DNA of 39,831 nt from Paulinella micropora (GCA_009731375.1 BJOX01000177.1:219518-259348), one strand, 5' to 3'; counted from the first letter of the stretch, positions 10,971-22,172 are shown. Numbers and translations: made by a program. Notes: generated from the sequence alone by a model not told the origin.

Positions 10971-12047
10971 CATAACAGCTCATTTTCTCCATTGAGATAC
11001 ATACATAAATAAATATATACATAGGTACATACAACATACATACATACATACATACATACATACGTACATACATACATACATACATAACAGCTCATTTTCT
11101 CCATTGAGATACATACATACATAAATATATACATACATACATACATACATACATACATACATACATACATACATACATACGTACGTACATACATACATAC
11201 ACACATACATAACAGCTCATTTCTCCATTGAGATACATACATACATAAATATGTACATAGGTACATATACATACATACATACATACATACATACATACAT
11301 AACAGCTCATTTTCTCGATTGAGATACATGCATACATAAATATATACATAGGTACATACATACATACATACATACATACATACATACATACATACATACG
11401 TACGTACATACATACATACATACATAACAGCTCATTTGCTCCATTGAGATACATACATACATAAATATATACATAGGTACATACATACATACATACATAC
11501 ATACGTACATACATACATACATACATACATACATAGCAGCTCATTTGCTCCATGGAGATACATACATAAATAAATATATACATACATACATACATACATA
11601 CATACATACATACATAACAGCTCATTTGCTCCATTGAGATACATACATACATAAATATATACATACATACATACATACATACATACATACATACGTACAT
11701 ACATACATAACAGCTCATTTTCTCCATTGAGATACATACATACACAAATATATACATACATACATACATACATACATACATACATACATACATACATAAC
11801 AGCTCATTTGCTCCATTGAGATACATACATACATAAATATATACATAGGTACATACATACATATACATACATACATACATACATACATACATACATACAT
11901 ACATACGTACATAGATATGTACATACATACATAACAGCTCTTTTGCTCCATTCAGATACATACATGCATAAATATACACATAGGTACATACATACATACA
12001 TACATACATACATACATACATGCATATGTTACCCCAGATATGTACAC
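10340..12047 (-). repeat. Higher-order array of exon fragments in (ACAT)n
   Basis: About 14 units of roughly 80-170 bp. Each has a ~25-bp core (AACAGCTCATTTKCTCCATTGAG) followed by ACATACATACATAAATATATACATAGGTACAT and an ACAT or GATA tract. Cores begin near 10470, 10579, 10704, 10808, 10974, 11087, 11211, 11301, 11426, 11535, 11616, 11709, 11798 and 11932. The core reverse-complements to the middle of the exon at 12048-12084, but nearly all copies carry TGA where the exon has TGG (Trp). They are therefore amplified pseudo-exon pieces. Confidence 0.85.
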
Positions 12048-12084
12048 CTTGAACAGCCCATTTGCTCCATTGAGACGGCGTTAC
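12048..12084 (-). CDS. GMC oxidoreductase gene exon, source of flanking arrays
   Basis: A 37-nt minus-strand exon reading VTPSQWSKWAVQ plus one base. The acceptor is AACAGCAGCAG and the donor GTGTAC. Phase 0 entry agrees with the exon at 13990-14017 and phase 1 exit with 9967-10052. Its interior is amplified ~14 times downstream (10340-12047) and its acceptor region about six times upstream (12170-13700). It is the only copy whose reading frame is open. Confidence 0.6.
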
Positions 12085-12839
12085 CTGCTGCTGTTGAAAA
12101 ACGTCCAACAACCTATGTTTGTATGCACGTATGTATGTATATAAGTGTGTATGTATGTACGTATATTTATCTGCTGCTGTTGAAATACGTCCTGCAATCT
12201 GTGTTTTGTATGCACGTATGTATGCGCGCATATGTATGTATATACGTGTGTATGTATGTACGTATATTTATCTGCTGCTGTTGATACATATCTAGCAACC
12301 TGTGTTTGTATGCACGTATGTATGCACGCATATGTATGTATATGTGTGTGTATGTATGTGTGTATCTATATTTATGCATGTATGTATGCATGTATGTATG
12401 CATGTACGTATGCATGTATGTATGCATGTATGTATGCATGTATGTATGCATGTATGTATGCATGTATGTATGCATGTATGTATGCATGTATGTATGCATG
12501 TATGTATGCATGTATGTATGCATGTATGTATGCATGTATGTATGCATGTATGTTTGTATGTGTGTATGCATGTATGTATGTATGTATGTATATATGTATG
12601 TATGTATGTATGAGTAATCTGCTGCTGCTGATATTCATCGAGCAATTTATGTATGTATGTATGTATGTATGTATGTATGTATGTATGTACATTATATATA
12701 AGTATGTGTGTATGTATGTATGTATGGAATTTTTGAGAATGTTGTATGTATGTATGTATGTACGTGCATGTGTGTACGTATGTATGCATGTATGTATGTA
12801 TGTATGTATGTATGTATGTATGTATGTATGCATGCATGC

Positions 12840-12872
<33 letters not shown>

Positions 12873-13236
12873 TGTATGTATGTATGTATGTATGTATGTA
12901 TGTATGTACGTATGTATGAGTCTGCTGCTTCTGGTATACATCGAGCTTTGTTCGTATGTATGTATGTATGTATGTATGTATGTATCTATGTATCTATGTA
13001 TCTATGTATTTATGTTTGAATATATGTAGGTTGTATATATGTATGTAATACTGTATTTATGCATGCATGCATGTATCCTTGTATGGAACTATTGGGAATG
13101 CATGCAATGTATGCATGTATGTACTATGCAATTTATCCATGCACGCATCGATGTATGGAACTTTCGGGAATGCACGCAATGTATGCATCATGACATACAT
13201 ACATTAATATAAATATATATATATATATAATATTAC

Positions 13237-13267
<31 letters not shown>

Positions 13268-13304
13268 CATACACACATACACACACATACACACATACAC
13301 ACAT

Positions 13305-13368
<64 letters not shown>

Positions 13369-13700
13369 CGTGAGTAATCTGCTGCTGCTGTATACATCGA
13401 GCAATCTACGTATGTATGTATGTATGTATGTATGTATGTATGTATGCTCATAATATGTATATATGTGATATTATATGTATGCATGCATGCATGTAGGCAC
13501 GCATGGAAATATTTGCAATCCATGTATGTATGCATGTACGTATGTATGTATGCATGCATGCATGTACATATTTATGTATGCCAAGTTTGTATGTATCTAT
13601 GCATGCATGTATGTATGTATGTATGTATGTATGTATGTATGTATGTATGTATGTATGTATGAACGAGTAATCTGCTGCTGCTGGTATGCATAGAGTAAAG
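12085..13700 (-). repeat. (ATGT)n block with repeated acceptor-like cores
   Basis: Mostly ATGT/ATGC repeats, with a perfect CATGTATGTATG array at about 12380-12550 and a (TA)n/(CA)n stretch at 13205-13365. A core of the type ATCTGCTGCTG(C/T)TGATAYATCGAGCAA occurs near 12170, 12270, 12617, 12922, 13378 and 13672. On the transcript strand it ends in CAGCAGCAGAT, i.e. a diverged copy of the acceptor of the exon at 12048-12084. No open exon is found in it. Confidence 0.8.
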
Positions 13701-13717
13701 TAGGTGTGTGTATGTAT

Positions 13718-13935
13718 AAGGAAGGAAGGAAGGAAGGAAGAAAGCAAGAAAGGAAGAAAGAAAGGAAGGAAGGAAGGGAGGAAGGAGGAAGGAAGAAAGG
13801 AAGAAAGGAAGGAAGGAAGGAAGGAAGGAAGGAAGGAAGGAAGAAAGAAAGAAAGAAAAGAAAGAAAAGAAAAGAAAGAAAGAAAAGAAAGAAAGAAAGA
13901 AAGAAAGAAAAAAGGAAGGAAGGAAGAAAGGAAAG
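13718..13935. repeat. (GGAA)n / (AAAG)n purine tract
   Basis: GGAA repeats grading into AAAG, AAAGA and back to GGAA. Confidence 0.95.
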
Positions 13936-13989
13936 AAGTAGGCCAGGAAAGTAGGTGCTGATGTATGTATTCATCTACCGCGGTCCTAC

Positions 13990-14017
13990 CAAGTGGCAAT
14001 ATCCATCGTTGTGTTGC
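13990..14017 (-). CDS. GMC oxidoreductase micro-exon (28 nt)
   Basis: Minus-strand micro-exon with AATGAGCAG acceptor and GTAGGA donor. Its first base completes the Arg codon left by the exon at 14399-14442; it then encodes QHNDGYCHL. GMC proteins have (V)G..LQDH right after the VxxxxPxVG segment, and VGTR-QHND is a plausible diverged version. It leaves phase 0, as required by 12048-12084. Assignment depends on this phase chain. Confidence 0.5.
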
Positions 14018-14077
14018 CTGCTCATTCAACACGTACAAACGTGAATGCAAACATAAGTACATGCATACATACATGCA

Positions 14078-14137
<60 letters not shown>

Positions 14138-14141
14138 GATC

Positions 14142-14200
<59 letters not shown>

Positions 14201-14253
14201 GGGTAGATAGATGGATGGATGGATCCATCGATGTATCGATCAATGGATGGATG

Positions 14254-14289
<36 letters not shown>

Positions 14290-14295
14290 CTATCG

Positions 14296-14393
<98 letters not shown>

Positions 14394-14395
14394 CA
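14078..14395. repeat. TATC/GATA tract that switches strand twice
   Basis: (TATC)n at 14078-14137 meets (GATA)n through the palindrome ATCGATCGAT. Then GATA/GGAT variants to about 14288 meet (TATC)n again through GATACTATCGTATC, running to 14390. Two large inverted repeats therefore share the middle arm. It lies in a GMC-gene intron. Confidence 0.9.
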
Positions 14396-14398
14396 TAC

Positions 14399-14442
14399 CT
14401 AGTGCCGACCGCCGGAGACTCCACGAGAACATCAACGCCCAT
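14399..14442 (-). CDS. GMC oxidoreductase exon (VLVESPAVG segment)
   Basis: A 44-nt minus-strand exon after a good pyrimidine acceptor (CTTTTTCTTTAG), with donor GTATGT. It enters in phase 0 and reads MGVDVLVESPAVGT plus two bases. Placed after the exon ending GPRNHLQE it gives the classical GMC run: SGxGPxxHL, then a (L)GIxVxVDxPxVG-like segment. Together with 15708-15791 this is among the firmest pieces of the gene. Confidence 0.8.
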
Positions 14443-14454
14443 CTAAAGAAAAAG

Positions 14455-14511
14455 AGATAGGAAGATAGACAGACAGATAGATAGACAGACAGATGGATAG
14501 ACAGACAGATG

Positions 14512-14546
<35 letters not shown>

Positions 14547-14547
14547 T

Positions 14548-14604
<57 letters not shown>

Positions 14605-14685
14605 GCAAACAAACAGACAGACAGACAGATAGAGACAGACAGACAAATAGACAAATAGAAAGATAGGTAGATATAAAGATAAATG

Positions 14686-14716
<31 letters not shown>

Positions 14717-14733
14717 TGATAGATTGATAGATT

Positions 14734-14778
<45 letters not shown>

Positions 14779-15183
14779 ATAAAGGAAGATAAGATAAGAT
14801 AAGATAAGATAAGTAAGATAAGATAAGATAAGATAAGATAAGATAAGATAAGATAAGATAAGATAAGATGAGATAAGATGAGATAAGATAAGATGAGATG
14901 AGATGAGATGAGATGAGATAAGATAAGATAAGATAAGATAAGATAAGATAAGATAAGATAAGATAAGATAAGATAAGATAAGATAAGATAAGATAAGATA
15001 AGATAAGATGAGAAAAGATAAGGTAAGATAAGATAAGATAAGATAAGATAAGATAAGATAAGATAAGATAAGATAAGATAACATAGGATAACATAGGATA
15101 GGATAGGATAGGATAAGATAAGATAAGATAATATAAGATAAGATAAGATAAGATAAGATAAGATAAGATAAGATAAGATAACG

Positions 15184-15214
<31 letters not shown>

Positions 15215-15269
15215 AGATAAGATAAGATAAGATAAGATAAGACGAGACGAGTTGAGTTGAGTTGAATTG

Positions 15270-15316
<47 letters not shown>

Positions 15317-15340
15317 GAGAGAGTTCAATTCGTCGAAACG
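14455..15340. repeat. GATA tract and 450-bp (GATAA)n pentanucleotide array
   Basis: GATA/GACA repeats at 14455-14780, then a pentanucleotide GATAA/GATGA array at about 14783-15245, then GATA and GA repeats. Intron of the GMC gene. Confidence 0.95.
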
Positions 15341-15637
15341 TTTTATTTTTTGTGCGTGTTTGTTTTCTTTTTTTTTTTGTACAAGAGAATTATAAAGGTC
15401 CTGCAGAAAAAAAGGTGTGATGAGGAATGTTTACAGAAAACACACTATGTGTGTGTGTGTGTGTGGAGGGCAGGGGGGGGGGGGNNNNNNNNNNCATGTA
15501 TATGTGCACGTCAATTTCGTCTCACCACCCCAGACCCCAAATTCTCTTCTTAATAACACAAATCCAGGAAAAAGAGGGGCTGGTGGCGAGTCTAATATGT
15601 AACCATAGTCCTCGACAAGGGGGCTGCCATCCTATCT

Positions 15638-15705
<68 letters not shown>

Positions 15706-15707
15706 AC
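15341..15707. other. Intron sequence with poly-G/gap and (TAC)n
   Basis: Mixed sequence with a (GT)n run, a poly-G run at 15471-15484 against a 10-N gap (15485-15494), then unique sequence and a (TAC)n tract at 15637-15704. No exon is recognised. Confidence 0.7.
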
Positions 15708-15791
15708 CTCTTGCAGGTGGTTGCGCGGACCCATGCCTGACAAGAGCAGCAACTTCGGGAAGTCGATCGCGCCGGCATAGAGAATCACCTC
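15708..15791 (-). CDS. GMC oxidoreductase exon with signature 2 (AGAIDFPKLLLLSGMG)
   Basis: An 84-nt exon, 28 codons, phase 0 at both ends, with AAG acceptor and GTTAGT donor. It encodes EVILYAGAIDFPKL followed by LLLSGMGPRNHLQE. This is the second GMC signature of the family (GAxxSPxLLxxSGxGPxxHL), in which the Ser-Gly-x-Gly-Pro turn packs against the FAD. The usual Ser or Thr before Pro is Phe here (DFP). It is the strongest single piece of evidence for an oxidoreductase of the choline dehydrogenase/glucose oxidase/aryl-alcohol oxidase superfamily; the substrate cannot be told. Confidence 0.88.
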
Positions 15792-15838
15792 CTTACGTGC
15801 ATAGATACATACACTCATAACATACATACATACATACA

Positions 15839-15870
<32 letters not shown>

Positions 15871-15883
15871 CATAGATACACAC

Positions 15884-15912
15884 CTTAAGTGGCGTGAGCT
15901 TCATCTTCCTGC
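15884..15912 (-). CDS. GMC oxidoreductase micro-exon (29 nt)
   Basis: Minus-strand exon with acceptor CTATCTATCAG, the end of a (CTAT)n tract, and donor GTGTGT. Two bases finish a split codon, then RKMKLTPLK, phase 0 into EVILYAG of the next exon. GMC proteins have a short basic strand before KEVILSAG at this place. Three partial copies of its acceptor and first codons lie at 16760-17045. Confidence 0.65.
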
Positions 15913-15914
15913 CT

Positions 15915-16001
<87 letters not shown>
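15913..16001. repeat. (GATA)n tract
   Basis: Uninterrupted GATA repeat between the exon acceptor and dispersed repeat family A. Confidence 0.95.
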
Positions 16002-16682
16002 GAGATATCGACTAATGTCAGAAAAAAGGAGCTTCTGATTTCGTCAACCAAGGAAGTCTGTAAAGTATTGACCCGATGCCCAGCTAAGCCGTGATGTTTG
16101 CACGGAAGGGACTGATACAGGCGATACCAAAGCTCCCTAGTACCAGGCGGGGCCAGGGCTCGTTCCATAAGCGCCCCTTGCAGAACGAGCTCCCACCTCC
16201 ATTACAGAGGGCCCAGTAAGCAGATGGAGTTTCGAGACTGTTCGACAGTCTAGTATAAACCGACAGAGCACTGTGGGTTTTATTCCGGGCTCAACAAGCG
16301 AGAAAGGGCACCCTGAGGGAACAGGATTGTGCTTCCCGTCGCTATTTCGGCATGTGACTCATAGGCGTATGGCTAGGCACACATAAGGCACCCCACCACG
16401 GGCCCAGCACACCCACACCATCCCCTAATTCTCTGTCTGTCGACAGATGGCACCCATTTCAAAACATCAAGCCCAAGGGAGGGTCAGTGACACCTCAAGT
16501 GGCCTTGGTTCACTTCGTGGAGTAAGTGATGAGATCAACTGATGAGATATCGACTAATGTCAGAAAAAAGGAGCTTCTGATTTCGTCAACCAAGGAAGTC
16601 TGTAAAGTATTGACCCGATGCCCAGCTAAGCCGTGATGTTTGCACGGAAGGGACTGATACAGGCGATACCAAAGCTCCCTAG
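16002..16682. repeat. Dispersed repeat family A: one ~542-bp unit plus part of a second
   Basis: GAGATATCGACTAATGTCAG occurs at 16002 and again at 16544, so the unit is about 542 bp in tandem. The unit contains a small hairpin (GACTGTTCGACAGTC) and a TGTCGACA palindrome. Other copies lie at 17374-17577, 22963-23227 and, inverted, 38833-39289 and 39545-39831. The second unit stops at CTCCCTAGTA, where GATA repeat begins. Frames through it are short; I see no conserved protein. Confidence 0.85.
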
Positions 16683-16691
16683 TAAGATAGT

Positions 16692-16739
<48 letters not shown>

Positions 16740-16759
16740 CTATCTATGTGTGTGTGTGA

Positions 16760-16817
16760 GCCGCATCTTCTTGCCTGACCAAAGCAAAACATTTGCTTAT
16801 TAATAATATATATCGTG

Positions 16818-16870
<53 letters not shown>

Positions 16871-16918
16871 TTCCTGCCTGAACAAGCAAAGTATTTGCTT
16901 ATTAATAATATATGTCGT

Positions 16919-16969
<51 letters not shown>

Positions 16970-17066
16970 GTATATATGTATATATATATATATAGATATA
17001 TATATATATATACATCTTCTTGCCTGACCAAGCGAAACATTTGTTTGTTTAATAATGTATCGTTAA

Positions 17067-17110
<44 letters not shown>
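16760..17110 (-). repeat. Three partial copies of the 15884-15912 exon acceptor in (TA)n
   Basis: Reverse-complement copies of TTTGSTTGGTCAG followed by GCARGAAGATG lie at about 16762-16790, 16866-16895 and 17010-17040. Each runs directly into (TA)n. The first keeps CGGCTCAC, matching the exon further. They preserve an upstream intron sequence that the complete exon has lost to GATA repeat. Confidence 0.75.
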
Positions 17111-17111
<1 letters not shown>

Positions 17112-17204
17112 CATGATGTTATGAACTGTAGAAAAATTTATGCATATGTATATATAAATATGTGCATATAAGTTTAATTATATATAGATATTTGGGGGGG
17201 GGGG

Positions 17205-17373
17205 NNNNNNNNNNNNNNNNNNNNNNNNNNNNNNNNNNNNNNNNNNNNNNNNNNNNNNNNNNNNNNNNNNNNNNNNNNNNNNNNNNNNNNNNNNNNNNNN
17301 NNNNNNNNNNNNNNNNNNNNNNNNNNNNNNNNNNNNNNNNNNNNNNNNNNNNNNNNNNNNNNNNNNNNNNNNN
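17205..17373. other. Assembly gap (N-run)
   Basis: 169 Ns directly after a poly-G run (17194-17204). Confidence 1.
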
Positions 17374-17577
17374 AGGAAGTCTGTGGGTAAAGTATTAACC
17401 CGATGCCCAGCTAAGCCGTGATGTTTGCACGGAAGGGACTGATACAGGCGATACCAAAGCTCCCTAGTACCAGGCGGGGCCAGGGCTCGTTCCATAAGCG
17501 CCCCTTGCAGAACGAGCTCCCACCTCCATTACAGAGGACCCAGTAAGCAGATGGAGTTTCGAGACTGTTCGACAGTC
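17374..17577. repeat. Dispersed repeat family A, partial copy
   Basis: Matches 16048-16252 closely. It starts at the gap and ends at GACAGTCCAGATAG, where GATA begins, a different internal break point from the 16.0-kb copy. Confidence 0.85.
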
Positions 17578-17578
17578 C

Positions 17579-17654
<76 letters not shown>

Positions 17655-17680
17655 CAATAGATAGATCAATAGATAGATCA

Positions 17681-17726
<46 letters not shown>

Positions 17727-17728
17727 CA

Positions 17729-17766
<38 letters not shown>

Positions 17767-17768
17767 CA

Positions 17769-17802
<34 letters not shown>

Positions 17803-17853
17803 GGATAGATAGATAGATAGACCATCTTTTGACGAATGAGCACTTTCTCCACC

Positions 17854-17896
<43 letters not shown>

Positions 17897-17928
17897 CCAT
17901 CTTTTGACGAATGAGCACTTTCTCCACC

Positions 17929-18015
<87 letters not shown>
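17578..18015 (-). pseudogene. GATA tract with two duplicated GMC exon fragments
   Basis: Inside (GATA)n, two identical 37-bp blocks at about 17820-17856 and 17896-17932 reverse-complement to [11 protein letters not shown] followed by GTCTAT. They match the second half of the exon at 18699-18746 (VEKVLPRNKT). Neither has an acceptor; both open on CTATCTG. They look like exon-3'-half duplicates. Confidence 0.75.
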
Positions 18016-18016
<1 letters not shown>

Positions 18017-18238
18017 GAGATGTCGCAAAGGAATGTAGTCCTTGCAAAGGAACGCAGTTTCACATCAAACAATAATTTGTGTACTGTGCATGTGTCCGGG
18101 ATGGGAATCACGGGTAGACTGTGTTCTGGAAAAAGAAGAGGAGGAAGGACGTTGAAGAAAAAGGCAATCTAGGAATGGAGAGTGGGAGGATAAGGAAGAA
18201 GAGAAAGAAAAGGAAGCCGTTAGTCCAAGTGTTTTGAG
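18016..18238 (+). repeat. Dispersed repeat family B, copy 2 (empty site)
   Basis: Reverse complement of 1-154 with more of the 3' part. At about 18088-18098 the sequence runs CATGTGTCCGGGATGGGAATC without the foldback element present in copy 3. Confidence 0.85.
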
Positions 18239-18239
18239 C

Positions 18240-18312
<73 letters not shown>

Positions 18313-18366
18313 TAGATAGACACTAGTAGGTAGATAGTTAGGTAGGTAGGTAGGTAGGTAGGTAGG

Positions 18367-18429
<63 letters not shown>

Positions 18430-18546
18430 TCTTTTGACAAAGCAGTACTTTCTGCACCAGATAGATAGAGAGGTAGGCAGATAGATAGGTAGATACATAG
18501 AAAGATAGATAGAAAGATAGATAGATAGATAGATAGAAAGATAGAT

Positions 18547-18608
<62 letters not shown>

Positions 18609-18638
18609 GTAGGTAGGTAGGTAGATAGATAGATATAC

Positions 18639-18692
<54 letters not shown>

Positions 18693-18698
18693 GTAGAC
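18239..18698. repeat. GATA/GGTA tract with one exon fragment
   Basis: GATA repeat with AGGT and AAGATAGATA variants. A third GMC exon fragment lies at about 18430-18460 (reverse complement VQKVLLCQKT), diverged from those at 17.8 kb. Confidence 0.85.
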
Positions 18699-18746
18699 CG
18701 TCTTGTTACGAGGCAGTACTTTCTCTACCATATGCTCAGTCAACAC
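18699..18746 (-). CDS. GMC oxidoreductase exon (VLTEHMVEKVL segment)
   Basis: 16 codons, VLTEHMVEKVLPRNKT, then a weak GTCTAC donor. Following RPNLQ of the exon at 20383-20433 it recreates the family pattern RPNLxVLTxxxVxKVLF. Upstream there is only CGG and (CTAT)n, with no AG dinucleotide, so the acceptor is missing or has been overwritten by repeat. About 15 residues expected before RKMKLT are also not found, so one more small exon may be unseen or lost. This casts doubt on whether the gene still works. Confidence 0.7.
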
Positions 18747-18749
18747 CCG

Positions 18750-18790
<41 letters not shown>

Positions 18791-18792
<2 letters not shown>

Positions 18793-19238
18793 GAGATTTT
18801 GCAACTTCGGAGGAATCTAGTCCTTGCAAAGGAACGCAGTTTCCCATCACAAACAGTGGTTTTTGTACTGCGCATGTGTCCGGCATGAGAAGTTCCTTGT
18901 CCTTAACCACAATGAGCAATGACTTCAATCTCTTCGTTCTCAGCGGTTTCTGATCTTCGCGGCTTGTGTAGTGGCTCATTTTAAAGCTCTCATCAAGAAC
19001 TTTCTAATGAGCCATAACACAGGTTGTAGATGCAAATATTGACTGCGATCGAAGCGCTTGAAGTCATAGTTCATTGTACTTAAGAAATAGGAACTTCTCA
19101 TGTGTCCGGCATGTGAATCACGAGTAGACTGTGTTCTCGGAAAAGAAGACGAGGGTAGGTCGATTGAAGAAAAAAATAGCCCAGGAATTGAGAGTGAGGT
19201 TTTGAGGAGGACAAGGAAGAAGAGAAAGAAAAGGAAAC
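18791..19238 (+). repeat. Dispersed repeat family B, copy 3 (filled site)
   Basis: Family B sequence split by the foldback element at 18885-19101. Left part 18791-18884, right part 19102-19238. Joining the flanks and removing one 9-bp duplication gives the arrangement of copies 1 and 2. Confidence 0.9.
18885..19101. mobile_element. Foldback MITE, copy 2, with 9-bp target duplication
   Basis: 217 bp, ATGAGAAGTTCC...GGAACTTCTCAT, flanked by perfect GTGTCCGGC duplications at 18876-18884 and 19102-19110. The 9-bp duplication is typical of the Mutator (MULE) superfamily, so a MULE-driven MITE is the likely class. No coding sequence. Confidence 0.9.
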
Positions 19239-19239
19239 C

Positions 19240-20382
<1,143 letters not shown>

Positions 20383-20433
20383 CTGCAAGTTCGGTCGTTG
20401 TGCCAACACAGGGTCAACAAACACACCCCACGC
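20383..20433 (-). CDS. GMC oxidoreductase exon (AFxxPxxxRPNL segment)
   Basis: 51 nt, 17 codons in phase 0: [17 protein letters not shown]. The acceptor is a good TATTTTTGTAG and the donor GTAGGT. After RRQT of the exon at 21265-21320 it matches the GMC pattern GxRxST-AxAFLxPxxxRPNLxV, which lies in the substrate-side domain before the second signature. Confidence 0.8.
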
Positions 20434-21073
20434 CTACAAAAATACAAACATATATGCATACATACACACATGAATACATACATACATGCATATATTATTA
20501 CTTACCTACATATATTCATACAGTCTAACGCCGCAGCTACCAAGCATCAGTTGAGTTACATTACATTACATACATACGTACATATACATACATACATACA
20601 TACATACATACATACATACATACATTACATACATACATACACATACATATACATGCATACATACAGTCTGTCTCCGCAGCCTCAAAGCATCAGTTGAGTT
20701 ACCTCATCATACGTACATACGTAAATACATACATACATACATACATACACACATACATTCACACATACACATACATAAATTACATAAATTACATACATAC
20801 ATACATATACATACATATCATACGAACATACGTACAAACAAACAAACAAACAAACATACATACATACATACATGCATACATGCATGCATGCATACATGCA
20901 TACATACATACATACATACAGTCTGTCTCCGCAGCCACCAAGCATCAGTTGAGTTACCTTATCATACGTACATACGTACATACATACATACATACATACA
21001 TACACACACATACATACATACATACATAAATTACATACATACATACACACACATACATACACACATACATACA

Positions 21074-21104
<31 letters not shown>

Positions 21105-21142
21105 CATACATACATACATACATGCATACATACATACATACA

Positions 21143-21173
<31 letters not shown>

Positions 21174-21264
21174 GCATATATATCATACGAATATACGCAC
21201 AAACAAACAAACAAACAAACAAACAAACAAACATACATACATACATACATACATAGATACATAC
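20434..21264 (-). repeat. (ACAT)n block with three exon-fragment copies
   Basis: ACAT repeat carrying copies of a 39-bp core at about 20522-20560, 20664-20702 and 20919-20957. Each is reverse complement to NSTDAWWLRRQT plus the GTATGT donor of the exon at 21265-21320. The 20919 copy keeps the residues, the 20664 copy changes WW to LR, and the 20522 copy has two stops. (ACAA)n occurs after two of them. Confidence 0.85.
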
Positions 21265-21320
21265 AGTTTGTCTGCGCAGCCACCAAGCGTCAGTTGAATT
21301 CAAGTTGACCCCATCCAGCC
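21265..21320 (-). CDS. GMC oxidoreductase exon (LDGVNLNSTDAWWLRRQT)
   Basis: A 56-nt minus-strand exon with TATACAG acceptor and GTATGT donor. Two bases complete a Gly codon, then LDGVNLNSTDAWWLRRQT, phase 0. In GMC proteins this zone has D(F/L)NG... followed some residues on by GxRxS(T), consistent with DGVNL and RRQT. Three diverged copies of its 3' half lie downstream. Confidence 0.7.
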
Positions 21321-21324
21321 CTGT

Positions 21325-21696
21325 ATACATACACACATACCATACCATACCATACCATACATACATACATACATGCATGCATACATACATACATACAATT
21401 ACATACATACAATTACATACCAATAACATATACAGGTACATACACACATACATGCATGCATGCATACAATCTTACCATTGCATACAACTACAAACGTACG
21501 TACACGTACATACATACATACATACACACGTAATTGCATACATGCATATATAGATAAAGCTTATTCATACACACACTCACACAGACATGCATACAATCGG
21601 ATAGACAGTTACATAGTATTAGATACTTGCAAATTCAACAACATGCATGCAGAAATACACACATACATTGCTGGCATACTTATGAATCTTTAGTTA
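21325..21696. repeat. (ACAT)n and degenerate repeat
   Basis: ACAT/CATGC repeats, (CCATA)n at 21339-21360, then degenerate CA-rich sequence. No exon is seen. Confidence 0.85.
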
Positions 21697-21902
21697 TTAC
21701 TGTGGACATTCAAGTGGCAAAACATTCAAACTTTTGACCTTATCTTTCTCAATCAATATTTGAGATACGGAAATGCAGTGCACACCGTTGGAAAGCTCTT
21801 GTCCTAAGCTTTCCAGTGCTGGCTTCAGATTTGTCGTATCACTTAGATTGGAGAACGATGAGATAAAAGTGGGATAGTTTGCCACTTGAATTTCTACAGT
21901 AA
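21697..21902. mobile_element. Possible Tc1/mariner-type MITE (206 bp)
   Basis: Terminal inverted repeats of about 25 bp with two mismatches (TTACTGTGGACATTCAAGTG... against ...CACTTGAATTTCTACAGTAA), flanked by TA on both sides. Internal sequence is unique and non-coding. A TA duplication is weak evidence in AT-rich DNA; the inverted ends are clear. Confidence 0.65.
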
Positions 21903-21915
21903 TACATATGCATAC

Positions 21916-21980
21916 CTCGGTGTAGCGAGGGAATCTTGGGCATATTTTGATGATATGGTCCACGCATCCAGGCCGGTCCC
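21916..21980 (-). CDS. Candidate upstream exon of the GMC gene
   Basis: A 65-nt minus-strand open stretch ending in GTATGC, in the phase needed by 21265-21320. It reads GPAWMRGPYHQNM...PSLHR. The only acceptor available (CATAG) is supplied by the adjoining MITE remnant at 21983-22016. No family motif is recognised and other frames are open too. Confidence 0.3.
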
Positions 21981-21982
21981 CT

Positions 21983-22015
21983 ATGAGAAGTTCCTTGTAC
22001 TTAACCACAATAAGC

Positions 22016-22016
<1 letters not shown>
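21983..22016. mobile_element. Foldback MITE remnant (34 bp)
   Basis: The first 34 bp of the ATGAGAAGTTCC element, cut off exactly where GATA repeat begins. Confidence 0.8.
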
Positions 22017-22106
<90 letters not shown>

Positions 22107-22107
22107 T

Positions 22108-22172
<65 letters not shown>

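Noticed and set aside
10309-12047. CRISPR-like array (regular short cores with variable spacers)
   Set aside because: Spacers are microsatellite, the genome is eukaryotic, and the cores derive from an adjacent exon.
16047-16168. Minus-strand frame of family A ([13 protein letters not shown]...) as a conserved protein
   Set aside because: It is short, the copies carry indels that break it, and no start, splice or family support is seen.
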